Shown: piece after piece, positions 17,782 through 26,957 of the stretch
Numbering within the stretch: position 1 is the stretch's first letter
Layout: each line of letters opens with the position of its first letter
Assembly (NCBI RefSeq): GCF_001642955.1
Contig: NZ_LWSK01000009.1
Span: 29,770 to 93,769 of the forward strand
Direction: 5' to 3'
From: Rubripirellula obstinata
GTDB lineage: Bacteria > Planctomycetota > Planctomycetia > Pirellulales > Pirellulaceae
Length of the DNA: 64,000 bases
Translations under genes and position numbers: made by a program
Notes under the pieces: model-generated
The model's database searches: none
Told to the model about the DNA's origin: nothing
What the model saw: the letters and a program-made list of their open reading frames with translations, nothing else

Positions 17782-18156
17782 ATGTCAAAAGTTCAAATCT
17801 ACGACAAAGCCATGTGCTGCTCGACCGGAGTTTGCGGGCCGCAAGTCGATCCCGTGTTGCCAACGTTCGCCGCTGATCTCGATTGGCTCAAACAGCAAGG
17901 CCATGACGTTGCTCGTTTCAACTTGGCTCAAGACCCGACCAAGTTCGCAAACAACGCGACCGTGCAAAAGATGCTCACCGATGAAGGTGTCGAGTGCTTA
18001 CCGCTGGTCATCGTTGACGACCGAGTGGTTAGCCGAAGCGAATACCCATCGCGTGAAAACTTAGCGATGTGGACCGGCACCGCGTTGAAGCCCAATGCAT
18101 CGTTGCCGATGGCCGACGACTCGGGTTGCTGTAGCGGCGATACGGGTTGCTGCTAG
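17782..18156 (+). CDS. arsD: ArsD arsenite metallochaperone, 124 aa
   Basis: ArsD carries As(III) to the ArsA ATPase. The Cys12-Cys13-Cys18 triad that binds arsenite is visible in KAMCCSTGVCGP, and two vicinal Cys pairs lie near the C-terminus (CCSGDTGCC). The thioredoxin-like core (GVECLPLVIVDDRVV) is present. A Shine-Dalgarno TAGGAGAG lies before the ATG at 17782. It is directly between the permease and arsA genes, the usual arrangement when ArsD hands metal to ArsA. Confidence 0.95.
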   Translation: MSKVQIYDKAMCCSTGVCGPQVDPVLPTFAADLDWLKQQGHDVARFNLAQDPTKFANNATVQKMLTDEGVECLPLVIVDDRVVSRSEYPSRENLAMWTGTALKPNASLPMADDSGCCSGDTGCC

Positions 18157-18187
18157 TTCTTCCGTCATTCAAACAAGGAGAGTCGCA

Positions 18188-19963
18188 ATGCAATTTCTTA
18201 ACCGGCCAACTCGCAATCTGTTCTTTACAGGCAAGGGCGGTGTCGGCAAAACGTCGATGGCTTGTGCGAGTGCCGTTCAACTGGCCGATCGCGGTTTGCG
18301 AGTGTTACTCGTATCGACCGACCCGGCATCGAACCTCGATGAAGTGCTTGGAACGTCGCTGGCAAGCGAACCGACGCCGATTGAATCGGTGCCGAATCTG
18401 TTTGCGATGAATCTTGATCCCGAAGCCGCGGCGGCAGAATACCGTGAACGGATGGTCGGGCCTTATCGCGGCGTGTTGCCTGACGCTGCGGTCGCGAGCA
18501 TGGAAGAACAGTTCTCCGGTTCTTGCACGTTGGAAATTGCGGCGTTCGATGAGTTCGCAAAATTGCTAGGCGACAAAGAGGCCACGTCGCAGTTCGATCA
18601 CGTTGTTTTCGACACCGCACCAACCGGGCACACGTTGCGTTTGTTGACGTTGCCGTCGGCTTGGTCGGGATACATTGAGAACAACACAACCGGCACGTCT
18701 TGCCTCGGTCCGCTCGCTGGCTTGCAGGCTCAGACGCTGATCTACCAACAAACCGTCGAAGCGTTGGCCGACGGCGATCGCACGACGTTGGTTCTAGTCA
18801 CGCGACCCGAACCATCGGCGTTTCGCGAAGCCGCTCGGACGAGCAGTGAGTTGCAAGAGCTAGGCGTTCGCAATCAGCATTTGATTGTCAACGGCGTCTT
18901 TACGAGTCAAACGCCGAGCGATGAGATTGCCACGGCGATGCAGCGTCGAGGTGACGAGGCCATCGCGTCGATGCCGGATGCGATCGCGGGGCTGGATCGT
19001 TCCTCGGTACCGTTAGCGTCTACCGGATTGATGGGCGTTGATGCGCTTCGTCGCGTCGGGCAGTCGTCAGTAGTGTCTTTCGACGATGCGGCCCAGGCTC
19101 CTGTGATCGACCAGCATCCAGAAGGTCTCGGTTCGCTGATTGATGAACTGTCCGCCGTTGGTCATGGCGTGATCTTGGCGATGGGCAAAGGTGGCGTCGG
19201 AAAAACGACGGTCGCTGCTTCCGTCGCGGTGGCGTTGGCGGAGCGTGGTTTTGACGTTCACCTATCAACCACCGACCCGGCGGCTCATGTTTCCGCGACC
19301 ATCGCAGCCGATGAACTCGCGGGTTTGACCGTCGGACGAATCGACCCGGCGAAAGAGACCGCCGACTACACCGCCGAAGTGATGCAAACGGCGGGGAAAG
19401 ATTTAGACGCGTCTGGCAAAGCGCTACTCGAAGAAGACTTGCGTTCGCCATGCACCGAAGAAATCGCCGTGTTCCGCGCGTTTGCCAAAGCGGTCTCGGA
19501 GGGCGAAAACCGTTTCGTTGTTCTCGACACCGCGCCGACGGGACACACGATTCTGTTGCTCGATTCGGCATTGGCGTACCACCGCGAAGTGACTCGCCAA
19601 GCGAGCCAGATGCCCGAGTCGGTCGAAAAGTTGTTGCCGCGATTGCGAGACCCGAACTTTACGCGAGTGTTGGTGGTGACGTTGCCCGAGGCGACTCCGG
19701 TTCACGAAGCGGCACGATTGCAACAAGACCTTCGGCGTGCAGAAATCGAGCCGTTCGCGTGGGTCATCAACCAGAGTCTCGTGCCGTTGTCTGTGACCGA
19801 TCCGACTTTGCGGAAACGTCAGCATCACGAGTTCCCGTTCATCGAAGAAGTTAGATCAACGCTGGCGACTCGCGTGGCGCTGGTTCCTTGGCAAAGCGAA
19901 CCGCCAACCGGACTCGCAGGATTACGTCGCATCGTCGCGACGGATTCGTCGCTCATTCAATAA
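18188..19963 (+). CDS. arsA: Arsenite-stimulated ATPase ArsA, 591 aa
   Basis: This is a duplicated ATPase with two P-loops, FTGKGGVGKT near 15-22 and a second GKGGVGKT near 334. Each half also has the DTAPTGHT signature. Cysteines in both halves (SCTLEIAAFDE, SPCTEEIAVF) are placed like the metal-binding Cys of ArsA. It energises arsenite extrusion through the efflux permease and is loaded by ArsD. The ATG at 18188 follows AAGGAGAG. The length matches the usual size of about 580-600 residues. Confidence 0.96.
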   Translation: MQFLNRPTRNLFFTGKGGVGKTSMACASAVQLADRGLRVLLVSTDPASNLDEVLGTSLASEPTPIESVPNLFAMNLDPEAAAAEYRERMVGPYRGVLPDAAVASMEEQFSGSCTLEIAAFDEFAKLLGDKEATSQFDHVVFDTAPTGHTLRLLTLPSAWSGYIENNTTGTSCLGPLAGLQAQTLIYQQTVEALADGDRTTLVLVTRPEPSAFREAARTSSELQELGVRNQHLIVNGVFTSQTPSDEIATAMQRRGDEAIASMPDAIAGLDRSSVPLASTGLMGVDALRRVGQSSVVSFDDAAQAPVIDQHPEGLGSLIDELSAVGHGVILAMGKGGVGKTTVAASVAVALAERGFDVHLSTTDPAAHVSATIAADELAGLTVGRIDPAKETADYTAEVMQTAGKDLDASGKALLEEDLRSPCTEEIAVFRAFAKAVSEGENRFVVLDTAPTGHTILLLDSALAYHREVTRQASQMPESVEKLLPRLRDPNFTRVLVVTLPEATPVHEAARLQQDLRRAEIEPFAWVINQSLVPLSVTDPTLRKRQHHEFPFIEEVRSTLATRVALVPWQSEPPTGLAGLRRIVATDSSLIQ

Positions 19964-19994
19964 CAATCTGCAATTCACCAAAAAGCCAAAACCA

Positions 19995-20432
19995 ATGACG
20001 AAAAAGAATGTTCTGTTTCTCTGCACCGGAAACTCCTGCCGCAGCCAAATGGCCGAAGGGTGGGCGAGACATTTTCACAGTGACACGATCGAAGCCTACT
20101 CGGCAGGCATCGAGGCACACGGCATGAACCCCAACGCGATGCAGGTGATGAAGGAGGCCGGTGTAGACATTTCGGGCCAGTCATCGAAACTGGCAAGCAC
20201 ACTCGCCGACGTTCCACTCGATCTGGTCATCACCGTATGCGGTCACGCCGACGAAAACTGCCCAGCCTTTCTGACGAAAGCCAAGCTCGTTCACATCGGC
20301 TTCGACGACCCGCCAAAGCTCGCCAAGGAGGCGTCGAGCGAAGAAGCAGCCTTGGATTGTTACCGTCGCGTGCGGGACGAAATTCGTGACTTCGTGGAAG
20401 GCAAGTTGCCTGACTTGATGGCTGGTGTGTAG
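19995..20432 (+). CDS. arsC: Thioredoxin-linked arsenate reductase, 145 aa
   Basis: This protein has the low-molecular-weight phosphatase fold and reduces arsenate to arsenite. The P-loop CTGNSCR spans residues 10-16. The resolving pair Cys82 and Cys89 (VCGHADENC) matches the Cys10/Cys82/Cys89 relay of the Staphylococcus aureus enzyme, so thioredoxin is the likely electron donor. It is the last gene of the ars operon. The stop codon lies 29 bases from the converging minus-strand tail gene. Confidence 0.95.
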   Translation: MTKKNVLFLCTGNSCRSQMAEGWARHFHSDTIEAYSAGIEAHGMNPNAMQVMKEAGVDISGQSSKLASTLADVPLDLVITVCGHADENCPAFLTKAKLVHIGFDDPPKLAKEASSEEAALDCYRRVRDEIRDFVEGKLPDLMAGV

Positions 20433-20460
20433 TTGGAACCACGGAAGCCCGACTAAGGGC

Positions 20461-21252
20461 CTACGAAAGTCCTAACGCTGCGAAATTGCCATCGGGATAG
20501 ACTTGTTCGACGTAGGCCGCCGCTGGCGTTTGCAGCACGCGATCGCCGACGACCTCTTCGTCATGTTTCACCCACAAGTAATCCCAACCGCGTTTGCTGA
20601 CGCTGCCGATGTTGCCAAGCTGCAATGCCGGTTGGTTGGGGCGAGCGGCGAAGTGGTAGGTGATGTCGACCCAGTTGTTGTCGTCCTCGCCTCCTTCGCC
20701 ACCGAGGAACAACGCTTCGCCGGGACCGAAGATCGACCATGCCATCGAATTGGTGCGGCCGGTCATGGAGACGACCGCCAACAAATACGATGTCGAAACG
20801 AACTCGAACTTCTTGCGGACCGAGAACTCGAACGCCGGAACCGTGACATCGACACCGGAGACACCTGAATCACTTACACCGATCGCGCCGCGGTAGTCGG
20901 GTGCGATCTTGCCGGGCGCGGCGTAGATGCCTCGCGTTAGCAAGCTTTGGTTGATGTGCGTGGTCGCTCCGGTGGTGTTGAACGAGACCGGATCGAGTTT
21001 GGTTTCGGTGAGCGTGACGCTGACCAACGCGTGCTTGGCGTTGATGAATTCCGCATCGACTTGCAGGAACGGGATCAGGTCAGGGAAGTTGTCTTCGTAG
21101 TACGAGCGGGCGGCACTCGCGGCGGCCGGTGGACTGACGTTTCCACCGTTGGTCGCGACGTAGGCGGTAAAGTCAGAGTTCGTTTTGCCACGCGACGCTT
21201 TCTCCGACAAAGCCGCGACGTCGAAGTTGTAGCCTCCGTATGAAAAGCTCAT
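20461..21252 (-). CDS. Phage tail-associated hypothetical protein, 263 aa
   Basis: The gene starts in an ATGA overlap with the tape-measure stop, so it is the next gene of the tail operon, in the position of distal tail or baseplate proteins. The sequence is rich in beta-type segments (FEFVSTSYLLAVVSMTGRTNSMAW, WVDITYHFAARPNQPALQ). I do not recognise the family. It lies just upstream of the ars insertion, which separates it from the fibre gene. Confidence 0.65.
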   Translation of the reverse strand: MSFSYGGYNFDVAALSEKASRGKTNSDFTAYVATNGGNVSPPAAASAARSYYEDNFPDLIPFLQVDAEFINAKHALVSVTLTETKLDPVSFNTTGATTHINQSLLTRGIYAAPGKIAPDYRGAIGVSDSGVSGVDVTVPAFEFSVRKKFEFVSTSYLLAVVSMTGRTNSMAWSIFGPGEALFLGGEGGEDDNNWVDITYHFAARPNQPALQLGNIGSVSKRGWDYLWVKHDEEVVGDRVLQTPAAAYVEQVYPDGNFAALGLS

Positions 21253-24200
21253 CAGCTGAACACCAACCCGCCGCCGGTGGATCGTTCGGCGAGCTTGCGA
21301 GTGTTGTTGGCGGTCTCGACGATCGCTCGTTGAACGTCTTCGCTGAGCCCAAGGCCGGAACGTTCACCGGACTCGCTGAGGTTTCCACTTCCGCCGGCGA
21401 GTAGTTCGTTGGACTTCATCAAGTATTGACCGATGGCGACGAGGCGATCGTTGATTTGCCGCAGTCCTGAATCAGCGATGGCTTCAGCATTAGGTTCTTG
21501 CTGGGCAATCGCGTCGTCGGGTTGGTCGTCGATGACCAGCTTCGGTGCGAGGATGACTTCAGGTTCATCGTCGAGCGGTTCAGGTTTCAGCTTTTCAGCC
21601 GGAGCATCGAGACCGATCGGTTCGAGCTTGCGGGCACCGCTGCCGATGTTCAGACCACGCGAATCGAACTTGCCCGTGACGGATTCGCTGGATTGTTCGC
21701 CAACATCGGTGCCTGCAAAATTGTCGATCGAGGCTTTGGCGTCGCGGTCGAGTTCCAACGCGACAGAATCGTCATCGAGTTCTGCGGGCGGCAGTTTGAG
21801 TTTTCCATCGTTGCCGGCTTGATCCGTGATCGCGGCCGCCTTGGCTTCCATCGCCGCGATGCCGGCCTTGAGTTTTTCGAGACGCTCATCGCCGGCGGAA
21901 TCTTCGCCCGTGATGCCCGCGTCGGCTTGCGCGGCTTCGAGTGACGCTCTGGCTTCGGCGATCGCTGCGGCCAGGTCATCCGAGATTTGTGGCGATTTGG
22001 TTTCGGTGTCTGTTGTTTGCTCGTCGCCTTCTGGTTTCAGTGCGTTGGCTTTGTCTACGGCGGCTTGGAAGTCTGCTTCGGCTTCGGCGACCTTGGTTTG
22101 ACGATCGGCTTCCGCGAGCGATCGTTCGGCTCGTTTCGCGGCAGCGTCGGCTTTCGCTTGACGTCGCATTTCGTCGAGCGTGTCGCGGACGCCGGCGGTG
22201 AACTCCTCGGTGTCGGCGGTCCGTTGTCCGTTGGCTTTCGCGTTGGAGTCGAACTGGCGATCGCGTTCGGCGTCCACCGCTGCGTTTTGTTGATCGGTCT
22301 CTGCGTCGATCGCGGCGAAGTCGGCGTCGAGGTCTTGGCCTTCGCGGGACTTCTTTCGCTGGTCGAGTTGGCGTTGCAGGTCTTCCTGCATCACCTTGCG
22401 GTTGGCTTCGATCTCCGACTTGCGTTTGCGGCGTTTGTCCGCTCGGCCGGCGATCGCGGTTTGGCGTTTGCGTTGTTCTTCCGCGTTGTTGGCGTTCGTT
22501 TCGTTGTCGATCTTTCGCACTTCGGCCTCGACGTTGATGTCGTCGTCGAAGAGCGATTTCAACTTCACCCATGCCTTGCGCAGGAACCCGACTGTGCTGT
22601 TCCACATCTTGCGGACTTCGCCGACGAACACCGCCCAGGAGTCGGCGAGGTAGTCGATCGTTTCCACCCACGCTCCTTCGACACCGGCCAGAGCGTTGAC
22701 CAGCACACCGCCGATCTGGATCGCGACGTCGCCGGCGATGTCGACCAGTTCGTGAAGTTTGAGGAAACCTTTTTTCAGGAACCCGACTGTGTTGTTCCAA
22801 CCTTTCTGCACGGCGGAAGTGAGGATCGTCCAACCGTCGGCGAGGTAGGCAACCGTGCTGTTCCAGATCGCTCGCAAGCCGCCGAAACCTTGCATGAGTT
22901 GGTCGGCGAGTTTGTAGACTGCGTCGCCCCAGGCGTCGGAGAGGTAAGCGGTGAAGCGTGACCACATGCCGGACAGCCAGGTCGTGCCTTTGGTCCATTG
23001 CAGTTTGATGTAGGACCACAGCACATCGACGGCCGCGTTGATGTCGCCTGCTCGCAGAGCGTTGGCGATTGCACCGAAGGCGGCCATGGTGTCGGCCTTC
23101 AGATTTTGGAACGCTCCTTTGAGGAAGTCGATTGAGCTGCCGATCGCACCCGACGTGTAGAGGAAGTAGGCACCGAGAGCGACAACGCCCGCGACGACCA
23201 GACCCAATGGCGAGAACAACAACGCCATCGCACCGGCCGCAGCACTGATCGCTCCGGTCAGCAATCCAAACGCTCCAGACAAGCCGGCGGTGACTGCGGC
23301 GTACACGCCAGCAAGTGCGATGTTGATCTTCTTGACCGCGGCCAAACCGATGAAGACCGCTTTGATGCCTGCACCGACCGTTTTCAACACGGCCCAAGTT
23401 GCCGCGAGCGTTTTCGATGCGACCGACAGGCCGAGCGTAATGCCCTTGAGTGCGATCATTGCGGCACCGACGCCGGTGGCAGCGACTTTCATCGCGGCGA
23501 AACCCGCCACCGCGGTCAGGATCGCGGTTCGGTTTTCGCTCGCCCACGCCAGTGTGCTGCGAAGCAAGCTGCCGACGGCCGATAACAAACCGCCGGCAAA
23601 ACCATCGAGGCTTGATGACAATTGATCCCACGCATCGGCGAGTGCCGCGACGCCTTGTTTCCATAAGCCACGCAGATAGGCCCACATGACTTTGGCCGCA
23701 CCGGTGATGTCACCCGAAGCGAGTGACGCAGCGATGGCTTTGAACGCGGCTTGCGAATCGACCGCGATCTGAGCAAACGCGGTTTTGAAGAACGCGGAGA
23801 CTCGCGATAGCAGGCCCGATGTCTTGGCGAGGTAGAGACCCAGCCCCGCGACGCCGGCGACCACCAGACCGATCGGCGAAAGCAAAGCTGCGACCGCTGC
23901 GCCTGCCATACCCACGACGCTACCGATTGCGGAGAAGATGCCAAGTAAACCGCCAACCGCCACGGACGCTGCCGCCGCGGCCGATCCGATTGTCAGCAGA
24001 GCGGCACCAGCGGCGATCACTCCGGCCGCGACCATTGCGGCAACTTGGACCACTCGTTTGTTTTCTCCGATCCAGTCGGTGATGGATGACGCGGCGAGCG
24101 ATACGTTTTCGGTCAGTCGCTGGATTGGCTTTTCGAGGGCTTCTCCGATCGCGATGCGGACCGCTTCAAAGGAGCTGGCGAGAACTCGGAACGCTCCGCC

Positions 24201-25178
24201 GAGACCTGATTCCATTTTGTCAGCGGTCTTCTTGGCGATGCCGCCGGCACCTTCCAATTCACCGAGTAGCTCGCGAGTGTCCGTGACCGTTTTGCCGATC
24301 GCGGACGCGGCTGTGATCCCGAGCATCCCGAAGACTTCGTTGAACTTGGCGGCACGGTCGGACGAACCGAGGTCTTTGGTGGCTTCGGCGACTTCGCCCA
24401 GTACATCGACCAACGGTCGAGCGTTGCCGGCTGCGTCTTTGGTCGCGACGCCGAACACCTTTTGAAACTTCTCGGATTCGGCGGCCGACAGGGTCAGCAA
24501 TCGTTTCAGTGCGTTACCGGCGGATGAGCCTTGGATGCCGACGTTACCGAGCGTCCCCAGGATCGCGAGCGTTTCTTCCAGGCTCATGTTCGCATCGGCC
24601 GCGACGGGACCGGCGTACTTCAGTGCTTCACCGAGTGACTCGACGCTGTTGAAACTCTTGTTGGCGGCGGCCGTCAGTGCGTCGGCGACTCGCGGGGCTT
24701 GGCCGGCCTCCATGTTGAATTGGCGGATCGCAGCGGCGAAGATGCCCGACGCGAGCGTGGCATCGGTGCCGGTCGCTCGAGCGAGGTTCATCACGCTGCC
24801 GGTCATGTCTTCGATTTGCCGTGGATCAAAACCGGCTCGCCCAAGTTCGGTCATTAGGTTGGCAACTTCGACGGCGGAGAAACTGGTGGTCGCTCCGAGT
24901 TGTTTCGCTTTGGCGTTGAGTCGATCGAATGCGGCGCCCGTGGCTCCGGTGATCGCACCGACTTGGCGGATGGCGTCGTCGTATTCCGCGAACTTGCGGA
25001 TGCCATCGCCCAGCGGTGCGGCCATTGCGATACCCAGCCCGGTCAGCTTTGCACCCATCATCGAGGTCGATGACGCGAACGATGAAAGTTGTTTCTGTGC
25101 CGATCGCAAACCCTTCACCAACGCAGAGTTCTTCAGCGTCAGTTCGACGAACGCGGCTCCGGCACGGACTTGAGACAT
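21252..25178 (-). CDS. Phage tail tape-measure protein, 1308 aa
   Basis: Its size, location after the tail chaperones, and composition identify it as the tape measure that sets tail length. The N-terminal 150 residues carry a conserved TP901-type region (DDAIRQVGAITGATGAAFDRL, TSFSAVEVANLMTELGRAGF). The middle has several long hydrophobic Ala/Gly/Val segments (about 390-470 and 620-720), and the last third is helical and charged with many Ala, Glu and Lys. Repeated units resembling WNSTVGFLKKGFLKLHEL recur near 800-900. The N-terminal part is repeated at 59439-59819. Confidence 0.92.
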   Translation of the reverse strand: MSQVRAGAAFVELTLKNSALVKGLRSAQKQLSSFASSTSMMGAKLTGLGIAMAAPLGDGIRKFAEYDDAIRQVGAITGATGAAFDRLNAKAKQLGATTSFSAVEVANLMTELGRAGFDPRQIEDMTGSVMNLARATGTDATLASGIFAAAIRQFNMEAGQAPRVADALTAAANKSFNSVESLGEALKYAGPVAADANMSLEETLAILGTLGNVGIQGSSAGNALKRLLTLSAAESEKFQKVFGVATKDAAGNARPLVDVLGEVAEATKDLGSSDRAAKFNEVFGMLGITAASAIGKTVTDTRELLGELEGAGGIAKKTADKMESGLGGAFRVLASSFEAVRIAIGEALEKPIQRLTENVSLAASSITDWIGENKRVVQVAAMVAAGVIAAGAALLTIGSAAAAASVAVGGLLGIFSAIGSVVGMAGAAVAALLSPIGLVVAGVAGLGLYLAKTSGLLSRVSAFFKTAFAQIAVDSQAAFKAIAASLASGDITGAAKVMWAYLRGLWKQGVAALADAWDQLSSSLDGFAGGLLSAVGSLLRSTLAWASENRTAILTAVAGFAAMKVAATGVGAAMIALKGITLGLSVASKTLAATWAVLKTVGAGIKAVFIGLAAVKKINIALAGVYAAVTAGLSGAFGLLTGAISAAAGAMALLFSPLGLVVAGVVALGAYFLYTSGAIGSSIDFLKGAFQNLKADTMAAFGAIANALRAGDINAAVDVLWSYIKLQWTKGTTWLSGMWSRFTAYLSDAWGDAVYKLADQLMQGFGGLRAIWNSTVAYLADGWTILTSAVQKGWNNTVGFLKKGFLKLHELVDIAGDVAIQIGGVLVNALAGVEGAWVETIDYLADSWAVFVGEVRKMWNSTVGFLRKAWVKLKSLFDDDINVEAEVRKIDNETNANNAEEQRKRQTAIAGRADKRRKRKSEIEANRKVMQEDLQRQLDQRKKSREGQDLDADFAAIDAETDQQNAAVDAERDRQFDSNAKANGQRTADTEEFTAGVRDTLDEMRRQAKADAAAKRAERSLAEADRQTKVAEAEADFQAAVDKANALKPEGDEQTTDTETKSPQISDDLAAAIAEARASLEAAQADAGITGEDSAGDERLEKLKAGIAAMEAKAAAITDQAGNDGKLKLPPAELDDDSVALELDRDAKASIDNFAGTDVGEQSSESVTGKFDSRGLNIGSGARKLEPIGLDAPAEKLKPEPLDDEPEVILAPKLVIDDQPDDAIAQQEPNAEAIADSGLRQINDRLVAIGQYLMKSNELLAGGSGNLSESGERSGLGLSEDVQRAIVETANNTRKLAERSTGGGLVFS

Positions 25179-25202
25179 GGGGAAGCGATTGGCCTTTAGC
25201 GG

Positions 25203-25424
25203 TTAGCGACTAGCTTTGGTGAACTTGGCACCCAGAAGCGATGCGACTTGTTCAACGCTTGCCTTTGCAGGAGCGGGCCGCGTTGTGACGCACGGGTTAA
25301 AATCGTCGGGCTTGAATGGTTTGCGGCGGCGTTTGCGATCGCGATTGACTTCGGCGGTGATCCATACAAGCGTGCTGGCGAGTTGCCAATCGTGTTTGCG
25401 TTTGGCGTCGATCATCCAGACCAT
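25203..25424 (-). CDS. Tail assembly chaperone T-like downstream partner
   Basis: The open stretch from ATG 25424 encodes VWMIDAKRKHDWQLASTLVW... ending KPFKPDDFNP, the pattern I associate with the second tail chaperone (gpGT-like). The same frame continues upstream as LEREICHLAGILGVDPGPLTLRQ, which looks like the missing N-terminal half, but no ATG, GTG or TTG codon occurs there for at least 100 bases. That implies production by a -1 frameshift from the gpG-like gene, overlapping its last codons. I saw no textbook slippery heptamer. Alternatively it is a short independent protein starting at 25424. Confidence 0.5.
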   Translation of the reverse strand: MVWMIDAKRKHDWQLASTLVWITAEVNRDRKRRRKPFKPDDFNPCVTTRPAPAKASVEQVASLLGAKFTKASR

Positions 25425-25435
25425 TTGCCGCAGCG

Positions 25436-25936
25436 TTAACGGTCCGGGGTCGACGCCGAGGATGCCGGCGAGGTGACAGATTTCGCGTTCAAGCCGGGCA
25501 CCTCCAGATTCGCTTCGAGCTGAGCGACCATGTTGTCCGCCAGGGTCGGATCGTCCAGCTTGCGATGCAGCATCTCCATCCCGCGTGCCGTCACCTCGCG
25601 TTGATGCGTCACCGCTTTGCTCAGCAGACGGCGTTGGTCCTCCGGGAGGAAGTCCAACAACGCTTCGACCAGTGCGTTGCGAGCTTCGGTCAAACAGTCG
25701 CCCGACAGACCGGACTCGAAGACTTCCTGGTCGACGGTGTCTTTATCCGCTTGTGGTTTGCAGACCGCGAACAGGACTTCGCCGAGCAACAGGAAGTCCT
25801 GCGTCATCTGCGGGATCAGGTCTCCGTCGACGGCATCGAGCAAGCGAACGCCGGTGAGCGTTTTCACGCGGCGAAGCGTGGTGTTGTCGATGTCGACGAT
25901 CCAAACGCGACCGTGCCGGTCAACGAACTTTTGCAT
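25436..25936 (-). CDS. Tail assembly chaperone G-like protein, 166 aa
   Basis: The protein begins KFVDRHGRVWIVDIDNTTLRRVK and continues with TGVRLLDAVDGDLI and LSGDCLTEARNALVEALLDFLPE, the layout of phage tail chaperones placed just before the tape-measure gene. It would bind the tape-measure protein during tail assembly. The end of the gene overlaps an open -1 frame that looks like the T-like extension. Its position between tail tube and tape measure is as in lambda. Confidence 0.65.
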   Translation of the reverse strand: MQKFVDRHGRVWIVDIDNTTLRRVKTLTGVRLLDAVDGDLIPQMTQDFLLLGEVLFAVCKPQADKDTVDQEVFESGLSGDCLTEARNALVEALLDFLPEDQRRLLSKAVTHQREVTARGMEMLHRKLDDPTLADNMVAQLEANLEVPGLNAKSVTSPASSASTPDR

Positions 25937-26049
25937 GGGATTCCATTCCGTGGTTTGGAGAGACGATTTCAGATAAACTAAACGTTGAAGAGGCGAGTCT
26001 CGATTCCATCGCAGCTCGTCACACAGATTCCACTAATTCGGCGGGAAAA

Positions 26050-26478
26050 ATGAGCTGGGACGTCTTCATCATGAAAGCCGATGCTAAATCCGTTTCGGAC
26101 CTGCCAAATGACTACAAGCCACATGCATTGGGCGATGCTGCTCAGTTGAGAGTGGAGCTTTCATCGTTTTTTGGTAATGCAATAGATTGGTCCGACCCTG
26201 CATGGGGAACTCTCAACGGCCAAGCATTTTCTTACGAATTCAATTTCAGCGAGTCCGGCATCGTCGATAGTTTCACGCTCCACGTACGCGGGGGCGGTGA
26301 TGCAGTTTCTCCGATAGTTGCGATGTGCAAGCATTTTGACTGGAAAGCAGTTGATGCTTCCGAAGGCGAATTCATCGACCTAGAAGATCCATCAACCGAT
26401 GGCTGGGATGGGTTTCAAGAGTTTCGTGACCGTGCCATCGGCCAAGCGGACGATGCGGACGGTAAGTCCTCCTCATGA
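26050..26478 (+). CDS. Hypothetical plus-strand moron, 142 aa
   Basis: This gene runs opposite to the surrounding tail genes. It begins MSWDVFIMKADAKSVSDLPNDY and has an acidic, Trp-containing composition (DWKAVDASEGEFIDLEDPSTDGWDGFQEF) with a glycine-rich HVRGGGDAV. The style resembles small immunity-type or accessory proteins, but I cannot name the family. It lies between tail chaperone and tail tube genes, with its own upstream gap, and its codon use seems less GC-biased than its neighbours. It is probably lysogenic-conversion cargo. Confidence 0.6.
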   Translation: MSWDVFIMKADAKSVSDLPNDYKPHALGDAAQLRVELSSFFGNAIDWSDPAWGTLNGQAFSYEFNFSESGIVDSFTLHVRGGGDAVSPIVAMCKHFDWKAVDASEGEFIDLEDPSTDGWDGFQEFRDRAIGQADDADGKSSS

Positions 26479-26513
26479 TTTGCGTTCAGCACTTTAAGTC
26501 AATCAGTCCACCA

Positions 26514-26924
26514 TCACGTTCCACCACCAACGTTCATTCCGCTGCCGGACGATGACTGAGTCGGCTTGAGTGTCACATCAGCCGAGACGACTTCTTCGAG
26601 ATTTTGGTTGACGTTGAAGTTCATGACTTCGCATGTGAGCGTGAGTGCTCCGCCGGCGTCGGTGATGCCGACATCGGTGGGTGAGCCGCTGGACCAGAGT
26701 CCTTGCAGCATGCCGAACGCGGTGTCGCCGGACTTGTTGAGCACGGTGAATTCGATCGACGCGTCTTTGAGCGTGCCGACGGTGGCTCGCCAACCGTTGT
26801 TGTCGCGGGTTGATGCATCGGCCTCCGCCTTTTCGAGCGTGACGGTCAGGTCTTTGACGTTCTTGATCTCGGCACCGTCGATCGTCAGGACGGCGTCGAG
26901 ACCGAGTTTTACTTCAGCGGACAT
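26514..26924 (-). CDS. Major tail tube protein, 136 aa
   Basis: The sequence contains LTVTLEKAEADASTRDNNGWRATVGTLK, matching the tail tube pattern in which an ADxSTRD-type loop precedes the beta-barrel core, and ends with a beta-rich CEVMNFNVNQNLEEVVSADVTLKP. The length is typical for tail tube proteins. It lies upstream of the tail chaperones and tape measure, the usual siphovirus order. Confidence 0.75.
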   Translation of the reverse strand: MSAEVKLGLDAVLTIDGAEIKNVKDLTVTLEKAEADASTRDNNGWRATVGTLKDASIEFTVLNKSGDTAFGMLQGLWSSGSPTDVGITDAGGALTLTCEVMNFNVNQNLEEVVSADVTLKPTQSSSGSGMNVGGGT

Positions 26925-26957
26925 TGAGGTTTGGTTCCATCCGTGGATCGGAAAAAG

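Noticed and set aside
20433..20460. Attachment site at the ars operon edge
   Set aside because: I found no matching direct repeat at the other end of the operon near 15971-16092.
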